From: Candidatus Brevefilum sp.
Lineage (GTDB): Bacteria; Chloroflexota; Anaerolineae; Anaerolineales; Anaerolineaceae
DNA: 8,823 bases
Reading direction: 5' to 3'
Assembly: GCA_007119455.1 (NCBI GenBank)
Contig: SKPR01000230.1
Coordinates: forward strand, 1 to 8,823
Notes under the pieces: model-generated
What the model saw: only the letters and a program-made list of their open reading frames with translations
Database searches by the model: none
What the model was told of the DNA's origin: nothing
Part shown: piece by piece, positions 1-7,809 of the stretch
Position numbering within the stretch: position 1 is the first letter of the stretch
Layout: each line of letters opens with the position of its first letter
Position numbers and translations under genes: made by a program

Positions 1-469
1 CATCTTCATGGATCCAGGGTAATGCAACCTGGGTTGATAACCGCCGACTTTTTACAGAAACAGTCAGGATTTTTTCAATGTCTGGGATTTCTTCGTAAAC
101 AGTCAGAAAAGGATCGACATCAAGCCTGAGTGCAATCGTCTCACCAATAGCCGTGGCCCGATAATATCTTGGATCGTCGTAGAGCAAAGCCTCTTCACCA
201 AAAAAATCCCCCCGCTCCAATCTGGCCAGATTTATAATCTCACCGTTCTTATTGTAAGACAACAAAGCCTTTCCCTCAAACAGAACATACATGGCTTCCG
301 ATGGATCATCCATATCAAAGATAAGCTCCCCATCATGGTATGTATTAACCTGGAATAAACCTGACAGGCGCCTGATGGTCTGCTCACTCAGATGGGTGAA
401 CAGCGGTACCTGATCCAGGAGTTCGAATTGATCGTCCATGTGGATGTCCATATCCCAAGTATAAAACAT
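1..469 (-). CDS. Cyclic nucleotide-binding (CNMP/CAP-family) domain protein, 3' part cut off by window edge
   Basis: The visible 156 residues read without a stop to the left edge, so the C-terminal part is missing. Residues about 18-135 look like one cNMP-binding beta-barrel: a VPLFTHLSE entry helix, then GELIFDMDDPSEAMYVLFEGKALL (an 'xxGxxIFxxGDxxxxxYxVxxGxxxL' type strand pair, positions 47-70), then the phosphate-binding cassette with F90-G91-E92 followed by ALL and Arg101. Arg101 sits at the PKA-like spacing from the Glu but is followed by YYRAT instead of the usual (S/A)AT. Such domains bind cAMP or cGMP and pass the signal to an output domain, which lies outside the window. No helix-turn-helix is seen so far. 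Three in-frame Met codons (469, 451, 439) compete; none has a good ribosome site, and I chose the longest. The gene is divergent from the phosphatase gene at 687, which could mean shared regulation. Confidence 0.85.
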   Translation of the reverse strand, partial: MFYTWDMDIHMDDQFELLDQVPLFTHLSEQTIRRLSGLFQVNTYHDGELIFDMDDPSEAMYVLFEGKALLSYNKNGEIINLARLERGDFFGEEALLYDDPRYYRATAIGETIALRLDVDPFLTVYEEIPDIEKILTVSVKSRRLSTQVALPWIHED

Positions 470-534
470 CTTATGGGATTAATAAACAAATTTTTTGGAT
501 CACATAACAAACCAGAACAATTTATAATTACCGA

Positions 535-602
535 GTAACAACTCAGCATACAGGGGAATATAGGGTCCCAGCCTTCAGCAGCAAAACTTCCTGAGAAGTT
601 AC
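535..602 (-). repeat. Short dispersed inverted-end repeat, copy 1 (68 bp)
   Basis: The ends are GTAACAACTCAGCA (535-548) and TCCTGAGAAGTTAC (589-602), an 11/14 inverted match. Read on the minus strand, its first 33 bp (602 down to 570) match 30 of 33 bases of the copy at 7696 and also align with the copy at 5116. The interior keeps CCCTATATTCCC (minus-strand sense), shared with the 7696 copy and absent from the 5116 copy. Similarity to the other copies stops exactly at the stated ends, which sets the boundaries. It lies in the divergent spacer between the cNMP gene and the phosphatase gene. No coding potential is seen. Confidence 0.85.
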
Positions 603-686
603 ATTAACAATGAGTGACCAGTTGAGTTTTCCTATAAATATGATAGACTTAATCCAGTTAGCCAACCATAATAAAAAAGGCTCATC

Positions 687-3600
687 ATGAAGTGCCAGAC
701 CTGCCAGTCAGAAATCAAAGCTGAGCGTCGGTTTTGTAACGTCTGTGGTCACCCCATTTCCTTGAATCCTGAATTAGAAGACATCCATTTGTCGCGTCTG
801 ACAGCCAGCTCGTCATCCTTATTGGCTCATAAAGTGCGGTCTGCATCTTATCTTTCAAGGGAACAAAGAACGGTCACTGCAATCATGTTTACAATGACCG
901 ACCTCATCACGAATGATGAGCAAATCGATACCGAAACACGTTTCTCTCTTTTCAACAATGTGCTCAGCCGGTTAGCCAGGCATATTATCAAATACGAAGG
1001 TCATATTGCCAAAGTATGGAAAAATTCTGCCTTGGTCTTCTTTGGCGCTCCAATCACACATGAAAATGATCCGCTCCGGGCATTGCATACAGCAAATGCA
1101 ATTTTGGATGAAACCAGAACGATCAGTGATGAATTCGAAATATCATACGGAAACCCATTACACATAAAGCTGGTCATCAATACTGGTCCGATTATGATTG
1201 GTGAAGTAAAAACTAACCACCGATTCGATTTTCGTTCGCTCAATAACACCCTGGAATGTATGGATCTTGCCTTGCAAGCCAACATTCCAACTGACGAGGT
1301 AATTCTTTTTGAAGATACCTACCGCTACATCAAACCCTTTGTTGAGTCCACTGAATTAGAAGAAGTCCACTGTGAAGAATTGGATGAGACAATTAAACTC
1401 TGGCTACTGCAAGAAGTTCAAAAATCTGCCAATCATATCAAACGCTCACCTTTTTCTCAAAATGTTCCGATTATTGGCCGTGTGAACGAACTGGATCAGT
1501 TAATGGAGCTCAGTGAAACCGTACTGGCGGGATTGGGAAGGGTTGGTTTAATCCTGGGTGAGCCAGGTATTGGCAAAACAAGGCTGATCATTGATTGGAA
1601 ATATAAAATAAAATCCCAACATTTGCCGGTGATGCCACGTTGGGTTGAAGCCCAGGGGATGGCCTTTGGTCGAGAGCTGGCCTATCACTTGTTAAAAAAC
1701 CTCGTGCGATCCACCCTGAATATTCCAGCCATGGCACCGGAAGAACATAAGAACAGTCTGCTGCTGGCTGCGATTCACGAAATACCGGAACTGAATGAAG
1801 ACAAAGCCTACCCATTCCTGGCCCACCTTCTGGATATAAAATTACCTGAAGAAGCCGAGGAACAGATCCACCAGATGTCCGCTCGTGACCTCCGGTCAAA
1901 ATATCTGGAAACCATAAAACCACTCCTAAAATATTACGCTCAACAACAACCGCTCTTTATCATTCTGGAAGATCTGCATTGGGCAGATACATCATCAGTC
2001 GAAATCTTGAGTGATCTCCTACTTCTTGCTTCTTCAACACCCGTCCTGTTCTGTCTGACTTCAAGGATGGATCGTGAAACCCATGGTTGGAACCTGATTT
2101 TGACCGCCCGGCAAAGACTTGGCCCTCGCCGAACAGAAATTCATCTGGACAGCCTCAACAGCGATGAAAGCGAATTGCTGGTTGCAAACCTGATTGAGAT
2201 CGATGAAATTCCGAATGTGATTCGGGAATTGGTTTTAGAAAAATCAGAGGGCAACCCTTTTTTCATTGAAGAACTGGTTAGAAACATGGTCAATGAAGGT
2301 GTTCTCTTCAAGAAAAATGATCGTTGGGTCATTAAAGCGGATATCGAATCTGAAAAGATACCAGATAGCTTACAGGGCTTGCTCACAGCCCGGGTTGACC
2401 GCTTACCATCGGAAGCCAAACTCACCCTGAGAATTGCGAGTGTAATTGGACGCACTTTCCCAGAACATGTGTTAGAAAGGGTTGTCACCGCCCTCCAACC
2501 TGACATCCACTTGATGGAGCAGCTCTCGATCCTTGAATCGAACGGATTGATCAACGTCGCCCAGGTAAAACCTGAATTGGTTTATTCCTTCCAGCATATC
2601 CTGCTGCATGATGCTGTTTACAATGCAATCGTTGAATCAGACCGGAAGGAAGTGCACCTCAATGTTGGCAAAGCACTTGAAGTATTGTATCCCGATCAGC
2701 AAAAACGATTGGCTTCGCAGCTCGGACATCACTTTTTAAATGCCGAAGAAAAAGATAAGGCCTTTTATTATCTCGATCTGGCAGGACATGTCGCCATGGA
2801 TGCTTATGCCAATGCTGAAGCTGCAGGATATTATTCACAGGCGATCGTGTTATCAGATGACGATAAAAAACTAGCCCATTTATATACCGATCTGGGTGAA
2901 GCACTCTCACAACAATCAAAACATCGCGCTGCAATAAAAGCCTGGGAGAAAGCCATCCACTACCACCGAAAGGTCGGTGATACTGATCGCCTGGCGAGGG
3001 TATATGCATGGGCTGCTCGGTCTGCCTGGTGGGGGTATGAACCAAAACGCAGCCTGGAGATCTGCCTGGAAGGTGTCAGGGCTGTTGAAAATGCTGTTGA
3101 AAGTCCTGATATTGCCTATCTGGTTCACGAAACTGGCCGGGCGTATCTGTTTAATAACCAGCCTGATAAAGCCAGGGCATTTTGTGAAAAAGCGCTTGAA
3201 ATTGCCAAACGCCTGGAAGCATATGATGTCCAGGCTGAAGCCCTGGCAACCCTTGGTATTCTGCCAAACATGAGACCAGAACAGGCCATTTCAGCACTGG
3301 AGATGGCGGTCAAAATCAGCGAATCAAACGAACTCTTCGGTCCGGCTGCCAGGGCTTATACCAACCTGGCTGCCGTGATTGACAAGCTGGGAGAAATCAG
3401 GCTCGCCCGCGATTATCGAATGCGCGCTCTTCAGTTAGGCGAGCAAATCGGTGGTATATCGGATGAGTTTTTGATCAATCAAACCATCATAAACGCCTCC
3501 TTGTGGTTGGCTGATTTTGAGGATGCAGGCACCAGGATCAACCGGATGCACCAGAGCATCCACCTGGAGAACCAATTCCTTGACGATAAAACCCTCACAC

Positions 3601-5051
3601 AAATTTTGATCGAGGGAAATTACTACCGTTACATGGGTAACATCACCGATGCAATTGAACGGTTTACCGAGCTGATCGACCGTAGCCGGCAAACAGATAA
3701 CCTGGAACACCTCCTGGAGGGCAACCGAGCGCTGGCAGAAACCATCCTTGAATCATTCCGGTTACAAGGTGATGACAGCAATATCAGCAATGTGGATATC
3801 GCCCTTTCGATGATCAACGAGGTGATTAAAAATGACACCGAAAAAGATCAAATCACCTCAGTGGCATTGTTTTGCCTGCTAGCCAATATTCATATGTTGA
3901 AAGGAAACTACACCAAAGCTGAAAAAGCTTTACAGGAAGCCAACAGCCTCTATCGAGCCCAACCAGCCATGCAGGACAGGGTCAGAATCATATTGAGCCA
4001 GGCCAGGCTGGCCTATGCCCAGAACAATTACACAACCTCCCTTAAATTACTTGAAGAAGTTGTTACATTGCTGGAAAAGATGGAAGGCCGATGGTGGCGG
4101 GCCAGGATCTGGGTTGAAATGGGTATTGTTTACCTCCAGAGGAATGAGCCCGAAGACATTGACCAGGCGCAGACTCTTTTCCGGGATGCATTATCAGAAT
4201 TCAAGGAGATGGGAGTCGAATATTATCCTGATGTCATCGTTGATAAATTGCGCCAGGTCAAACAAGTTTCTCGTGCGCAGGCGATCGCCCACCACAAGAT
4301 TTCTCAGGAGTTGGCCCAGGCAGGCCGTGTCCAACATACATTTATCCCGACCCACTCCCCAGAAATTCCAGGATATGATATCTCAGGTGTATTATTGCCC
4401 GCACGTGAAACATCAGGGGATTTCTATGACTTTATCGACCTCGAAAATGGTAATCTGGGTATAGCGATCGCCGACGTTGGCGATAAAGGCGCTGGTGCCG
4501 CACTTTATATGGCCATGAGCCGCACGCTGCTTCGCACCTATGCCAACGAAATATCGCAGAACCCAAAGGAAGTCATCTGTGAGGTAAATCGCAGAATTTT
4601 GACCGATACTCAACATGGCATCTTTCTGACAGTTGTTTTTGGCGTTCTTGATCCCGATCAGGGCAAGTTCACGTATGTTAACGCCGGACACAACCCTCCG
4701 CTAATTCTCCAGCAAACTGATTCGGGGGTCGCATTCACCCAGCTTGAGAAGACTGGTTCCCTGGTTGGCATCTTCCAGGATCACACATGGACAGCTGAAA
4801 CCATTTCACTCAATCCAGGTGAAATCCTGATCCTCTATACGGATGGCATTACAGAAGCTCAAGATGAAGCGGGGGAATTCTTTGGAAATCAAAGGTTGTA
4901 CAATATGTTGGAGACAGGCTACAGTTTAGATGCTGAGGGTTTCCGCAATCATATCCTTGAGTCCGTCCAGGCTTTTTGTGGGTCAGCACCACGTCTGGAT
5001 GATATCACCTTAATCGTCATTTCCAGGGAAAGAGCTGAGTCAAGAAAATAA
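687..5051 (+). CDS. Multidomain signalling protein: zinc ribbon, pseudo-adenylate cyclase, AAA/STAND ATPase, TPR array, SpoIIE-type PP2C phosphatase
   Basis: This 1454-residue protein is probably cytoplasmic; no signal peptide or membrane segment is seen. In order it has a zinc ribbon with C3, C6, C17, C20; a class III cyclase-like domain (about 58-220) with family hallmarks such as FFGAPITHENDPLRALHTA and INTGPIMIGEV but lacking the catalytic residues; and a NTPase with Walker A GEPGIGKT (291-298), Walker B FIILEDLHWAD (424-434), a TSR strand end (458-460) and EGNPFFIEEL (521-530). A winged-helix-like linker (about 555-690) is followed by about ten TPR-like repeats (690-1190), the phosphatase lead-in ISQELAQAGRVQHTFIP, and a PP2C/SpoIIE domain (about 1205-1450). 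The phosphatase motifs look intact: SGDFYDF (D1245), ADVGDKGAG (D1263, D1266), NAGHNPP (1332-1338), YTDGITEA (D1386) and LDDIT (D1438, D1439). The likely role is a phosphoserine/threonine phosphatase controlled by ATPase/TPR sensing, perhaps acting on an anti-sigma antagonist; the substrate is unknown. The start is supported by AAGG at 677-680, six bases before ATG. It ends before the terminator at 5068. Confidence 0.9.
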   Translation: MKCQTCQSEIKAERRFCNVCGHPISLNPELEDIHLSRLTASSSSLLAHKVRSASYLSREQRTVTAIMFTMTDLITNDEQIDTETRFSLFNNVLSRLARHIIKYEGHIAKVWKNSALVFFGAPITHENDPLRALHTANAILDETRTISDEFEISYGNPLHIKLVINTGPIMIGEVKTNHRFDFRSLNNTLECMDLALQANIPTDEVILFEDTYRYIKPFVESTELEEVHCEELDETIKLWLLQEVQKSANHIKRSPFSQNVPIIGRVNELDQLMELSETVLAGLGRVGLILGEPGIGKTRLIIDWKYKIKSQHLPVMPRWVEAQGMAFGRELAYHLLKNLVRSTLNIPAMAPEEHKNSLLLAAIHEIPELNEDKAYPFLAHLLDIKLPEEAEEQIHQMSARDLRSKYLETIKPLLKYYAQQQPLFIILEDLHWADTSSVEILSDLLLLASSTPVLFCLTSRMDRETHGWNLILTARQRLGPRRTEIHLDSLNSDESELLVANLIEIDEIPNVIRELVLEKSEGNPFFIEELVRNMVNEGVLFKKNDRWVIKADIESEKIPDSLQGLLTARVDRLPSEAKLTLRIASVIGRTFPEHVLERVVTALQPDIHLMEQLSILESNGLINVAQVKPELVYSFQHILLHDAVYNAIVESDRKEVHLNVGKALEVLYPDQQKRLASQLGHHFLNAEEKDKAFYYLDLAGHVAMDAYANAEAAGYYSQAIVLSDDDKKLAHLYTDLGEALSQQSKHRAAIKAWEKAIHYHRKVGDTDRLARVYAWAARSAWWGYEPKRSLEICLEGVRAVENAVESPDIAYLVHETGRAYLFNNQPDKARAFCEKALEIAKRLEAYDVQAEALATLGILPNMRPEQAISALEMAVKISESNELFGPAARAYTNLAAVIDKLGEIRLARDYRMRALQLGEQIGGISDEFLINQTIINASLWLADFEDAGTRINRMHQSIHLENQFLDDKTLTQILIEGNYYRYMGNITDAIERFTELIDRSRQTDNLEHLLEGNRALAETILESFRLQGDDSNISNVDIALSMINEVIKNDTEKDQITSVALFCLLANIHMLKGNYTKAEKALQEANSLYRAQPAMQDRVRIILSQARLAYAQNNYTTSLKLLEEVVTLLEKMEGRWWRARIWVEMGIVYLQRNEPEDIDQAQTLFRDALSEFKEMGVEYYPDVIVDKLRQVKQVSRAQAIAHHKISQELAQAGRVQHTFIPTHSPEIPGYDISGVLLPARETSGDFYDFIDLENGNLGIAIADVGDKGAGAALYMAMSRTLLRTYANEISQNPKEVICEVNRRILTDTQHGIFLTVVFGVLDPDQGKFTYVNAGHNPPLILQQTDSGVAFTQLEKTGSLVGIFQDHTWTAETISLNPGEILILYTDGITEAQDEAGEFFGNQRLYNMLETGYSLDAEGFRNHILESVQAFCGSAPRLDDITLIVISRERAESRK

Positions 5052-5067
5052 CTTTTACCTTAAAAAC

Positions 5068-5098
5068 AAAAACCTGGCCGCAAATGGCCAGGTTTTTT
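5068..5098. terminator. Bidirectional Rho-independent terminator between convergent genes
   Basis: AAAAACCTGGCC (5068-5079) pairs perfectly with GGCCAGGTTTTT (5086-5097) around a six-base loop GCAAAT. The GC-rich core is CCTGGCC/GGCCAGG. On the plus strand it runs into six Ts (5093-5098), 17 bases after the phosphatase stop codon. On the minus strand the same stem is followed by TTTTTGTTTTT (5072 down to 5062), so it can also end clpC transcripts. Confidence 0.9.
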
Positions 5099-5115
5099 AC
5101 AATCATTATTTAGTT

Positions 5116-5169
5116 ATAACTGCTCAGGCAGTTCTGCTGCTGAAGGCTGCTTACATGCTGAGTAGTTAC
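5116..5169 (+). repeat. Short dispersed inverted-end repeat, copy 2 (54 bp, shortest)
   Basis: The left end ATAACTGCTCAGGC (5116-5129) and right end TGCTGAGTAGTTAC (5156-5169) form imperfect inverted repeats. The first 33 bp (5116-5148) match the copy at 7696 at 30 of 33 positions. The centre carrying CCCTATATTCCC is missing, so this is the most reduced copy. It sits between the bidirectional terminator and the clpC stop codon, ending seven bases before that stop, so it would be in the clpC 3' untranslated region. The tetranucleotide AGTT flanks both sides (5112-5115 and 5170-5173), a possible target duplication that the other copies do not show. Confidence 0.8.
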
Positions 5170-5176
5170 AGTTCGT

Positions 5177-7648
5177 TTATCCGCTTACCTCAGCCTGGTC
5201 AAGCTGTGACACATCCACCGATTCTTTATTTCTGAACACTACCTGATCATCTTCAATATCAACCAGAACAGTATCCCCATGAGAAAAATCGCCGGAAAGT
5301 AAGCTAACCGATAACGGGCTCTCTACATGTTTTTGTAATGCTCGTTTTAACGGTCGAGCGCCAAAGGCCGCGTCATAACCTTCATTTGCCAGCCACACCC
5401 TGGCATTCTCCGTCAATTCGACCTTCAACCCATGTTCGGACAGCCGTTCCCGAATGTCTTCCATCTGCAGATCAACAATCTTGACCATCTCTTCCTTGGA
5501 GAGGGATGAGAAGACAATAATTTCATCGATACGATTCAGAAATTCAGGCCGGAAAGCACCCTTCAAGGCCTTTTCGATCTTTTCCTGATTAGCCTTATCA
5601 TCTTCATCCATTGACCCGAGGAAACCTAAGGTGCCGCTCTTCGTGACATATTCAGTCCCCAGGTTGCTGGTCATGATCAGAACCGTATTCCGGAAATCGA
5701 CCACGCGGCCCTGACCATCTGTCAGGCGACCGTCATCCAAAATCTGCAATAATGCATTCCAAACTTCGGGATGAGCTTTTTCGATTTCATCGAAGAGTAC
5801 AACCCGGTATGGGCGTCGCCGGACGGATTCGGTCAATTGACCACCTTCTTCGTAGCCCACGTAACCAGGAGGGGCACCGAAAAGACGTGAGACAGAGTGC
5901 TGTTCACGATACTCACTCATGTCAATACGCACCATGGCATCTTCATCATCAAACATAAAGGCTGCCAGCGCTTTGGCAAGTTCAGTCTTGCCAACACCGG
6001 ATGGGCCAATAAAAATAAAGGAACCAATTGGCCGGCGAGGGTCTTTTAATCCGCTGCGGGCACGTCGGATGGCGTCTGCAACAGCGGCTACGGCTTTCTC
6101 CTGACCGATCAAGCGTTCATGCAGCCGCTCTTCCATGTGGAGCAACTTATCCTTTTCGTCTTCCATCATCTGCGAGACCGGGATGCCCGTCCATTGATTG
6201 ATGACTTCTGCAATATCATCAACGTCAACCACCTCATCCAGCATATGATCCTGTTCCCAGGCATCACGCTTGTGGTTAAACTCTTCTTCAATGCGGAGCC
6301 GGTCGGCCTTCATCCTGGCTGCGCGCTCGTAATCTCGTTCAACCCCTGCCTGTTCTTCTTCTTTCAACAGGTGATCAATCTCTGATCGCAGTTCCTTAAG
6401 GTCATCCGGTAAAGAGTAAAGGGCCACGCGCAATTTAGCTGCTGCTTCATCGATCAAATCGATGGCTTTATCCGGAAGGCGGCGGTCCGTCACATAACGG
6501 GATGAGAGTTTAGCCGCCTGCACAAGGGCCGCATCCGAAAAAGTCACTTTGTGATGGGCTTCGTAACGATCACGTAGACCACGTAACATGTCAATCGTAT
6601 CTTCTACATTCGGTTCTTCAACATAAACCGGGGCAAACCGTCGCTCCAGTGCCGCATCCTTTTCGATATGTTTATGATATTCGTCGAGGGTGGTGGCGCC
6701 CACACACTGCAATTCTCCACGTGCCAGCGCGGGCTTGAGCATACTGGAGGCATCCATTGCACCCTGTGCAGCCCCAGCCCCGACGACGGTATGCAGCTCG
6801 TCGATGAACAGAATAATTTCACCTTCCGAACGCTGAATTTCCTCAATGGCAGCCTTCAAACGTTCTTCAAACTCACCTCTGAATCGTGAACCTGCGATCA
6901 TCGCGCCAAGGTCCAGAGAGATGACACGTTTGCCCATTAATATTTCAGGGACATCATCTGATGCAACTTTTTGTGAAAGCCCTTCGACAATTGCGGTTTT
7001 ACCGACCCCGGCTTCACCAATCAGGACCGGGTTATTCTTGGTTCGTCGGCACAGGATCTGGATCAGACGCAGGATTTCCGTATCCCGGCCAATAACCGGA
7101 TCCAATTTTCCTTCACGGGCCATCGTGGTGAGATCACGGGAGTATTTTTCCAAAGTGCGGTATCGGGTTTCGGCTTTCGGGTCGTTAATCTTCTGCCCAC
7201 CCCGTAATTCATCAACTGCTTCAAGTACACGCTGGCGTGTGATTCCAAGATCTTCCATCAAGCGAGCTGCTGGTGTATTACGTTCGCTCAAGATCGCCAG
7301 GAAAATATGTTCGGTTGAAATGTATTCATCTTTTAACCGGTTCGCTTCCTGGTTCGCCTGGTCGATGATTCGCTTTACACGCGGTGTGATAAAGACCTGT
7401 CCCGCACCACCACCAAAAATATTCGCTTTAGGGCTGGTTCTTAAGATATAATCCAGCCGTTCCTTAAAGTTTTCAGCGTCTATTTTCAATATTTCAAGCA
7501 ATTGGGAAATAACACCCTGGGGTTGCTCGATTAAAGCCAGCAGGATGTGTTCGGTATCAATCTGGTTATGTCCATACCGTTGGATAATTTCTGCTGCCCG
7601 CTGGGCAGCTTCCTGAGCACGTTCTGTAAATCGATCAAACCGCATCAT
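5177..7648 (-). CDS. clpC: ATP-dependent Clp protease ATP-binding subunit ClpC (Hsp100 unfoldase)
   Basis: At 823 residues it is full length for ClpC. In order: a double Clp_N repeat (about 1-145; the paired motifs DTEHILLALIE at 31 and STEHIFLAILS at 111 mark the duplication); AAA-1 with Walker A GEAGVGKT (211-218), Walker B ILFIDE (279-284), pore loop RFRGEF and ERRF arginines (335-338); a short middle domain with one UVR motif (about 418-455); AAA-2 with Walker A GPSGVGKT (548-555), pore loop GYVG (595-598), Walker B VVLFDE (616-621), FLNRIDE arginine (R706) and sensor-2 GARPLKRAL (763-771). LGF at 674-676 sits where ClpC proteins carry the VGF-type ClpP-docking tripeptide. The short UVR middle domain argues against ClpB. 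The protein unfolds substrates and feeds them to ClpP in the cytoplasm. The start is the first of two Met codons (7648, 7645), preceded by AAGGAAAA. No ctsR, mcsA or mcsB is adjacent, unlike the Bacillus operon; queA lies 264 bp upstream. Confidence 0.96.
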   Translation of the reverse strand: MMRFDRFTERAQEAAQRAAEIIQRYGHNQIDTEHILLALIEQPQGVISQLLEILKIDAENFKERLDYILRTSPKANIFGGGAGQVFITPRVKRIIDQANQEANRLKDEYISTEHIFLAILSERNTPAARLMEDLGITRQRVLEAVDELRGGQKINDPKAETRYRTLEKYSRDLTTMAREGKLDPVIGRDTEILRLIQILCRRTKNNPVLIGEAGVGKTAIVEGLSQKVASDDVPEILMGKRVISLDLGAMIAGSRFRGEFEERLKAAIEEIQRSEGEIILFIDELHTVVGAGAAQGAMDASSMLKPALARGELQCVGATTLDEYHKHIEKDAALERRFAPVYVEEPNVEDTIDMLRGLRDRYEAHHKVTFSDAALVQAAKLSSRYVTDRRLPDKAIDLIDEAAAKLRVALYSLPDDLKELRSEIDHLLKEEEQAGVERDYERAARMKADRLRIEEEFNHKRDAWEQDHMLDEVVDVDDIAEVINQWTGIPVSQMMEDEKDKLLHMEERLHERLIGQEKAVAAVADAIRRARSGLKDPRRPIGSFIFIGPSGVGKTELAKALAAFMFDDEDAMVRIDMSEYREQHSVSRLFGAPPGYVGYEEGGQLTESVRRRPYRVVLFDEIEKAHPEVWNALLQILDDGRLTDGQGRVVDFRNTVLIMTSNLGTEYVTKSGTLGFLGSMDEDDKANQEKIEKALKGAFRPEFLNRIDEIIVFSSLSKEEMVKIVDLQMEDIRERLSEHGLKVELTENARVWLANEGYDAAFGARPLKRALQKHVESPLSVSLLSGDFSHGDTVLVDIEDDQVVFRNKESVDVSQLDQAEVSG

Positions 7649-7695
7649 AATCGTATTTTCCTTGATTGTTTCCTAAAAATATCATAATAAATCAG

Positions 7696-7792
7696 GTAAC
7701 TGTTCAGGAAGTTCTGCTGCTGAAGGCTTGTGGTGTGACATCTTCGCCATCGGACCAGCCCCCCTATATTCCCTTGCTTGCTGAGCAGTTAT
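7696..7792 (+). repeat. Short dispersed inverted-end repeat, copy 3 (97 bp, longest)
   Basis: The left end GTAACTGTTCAGGA (7696-7709) and right end TGCTGAGCAGTTAT (7779-7792) are imperfect inverted repeats. The 33-bp block 7696-7728 matches copies 1 and 2 at 30 of 33 positions each. The centre holds GGACC and CCCTATATTCCC, both also found in copy 1, plus roughly 20 to 30 extra bases around 7729-7765 not seen in the others. It lies in the spacer upstream of clpC, downstream of the candidate clpC promoter, so it would be transcribed as part of the clpC 5' leader. Confidence 0.85.
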
Positions 7793-7809
7793 CAAATTAG
7801 AACATTTGA

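Noticed and set aside
463..500. Promoter for the cNMP gene from TATACT just inside its first codons
   Set aside because: The hexamer falls after the first possible start codon and no fitting -35 is seen; it would only make sense if translation began at 451 or 439.
615..644. Promoter for the phosphatase gene with TATGAT at 639-644
   Set aside because: The -10 is good, but the only -35 candidates are TGACCA (3/6 match) at 18 bp or TTGAGT at 11 bp; too weak in an AT-rich spacer to annotate, though some promoter must lie here.
6846..7451. 201-codon open frame on the plus strand opposite clpC
   Set aside because: It lies wholly antisense to the conserved AAA-1 and N-terminal region of clpC, and its product shows no recognisable domain; it is a shadow of codon bias in clpC.
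535..7792. Repeats as a CRISPR array
   Set aside because: The copies are kilobases apart, in both orientations, of different lengths and not separated by regular spacers.
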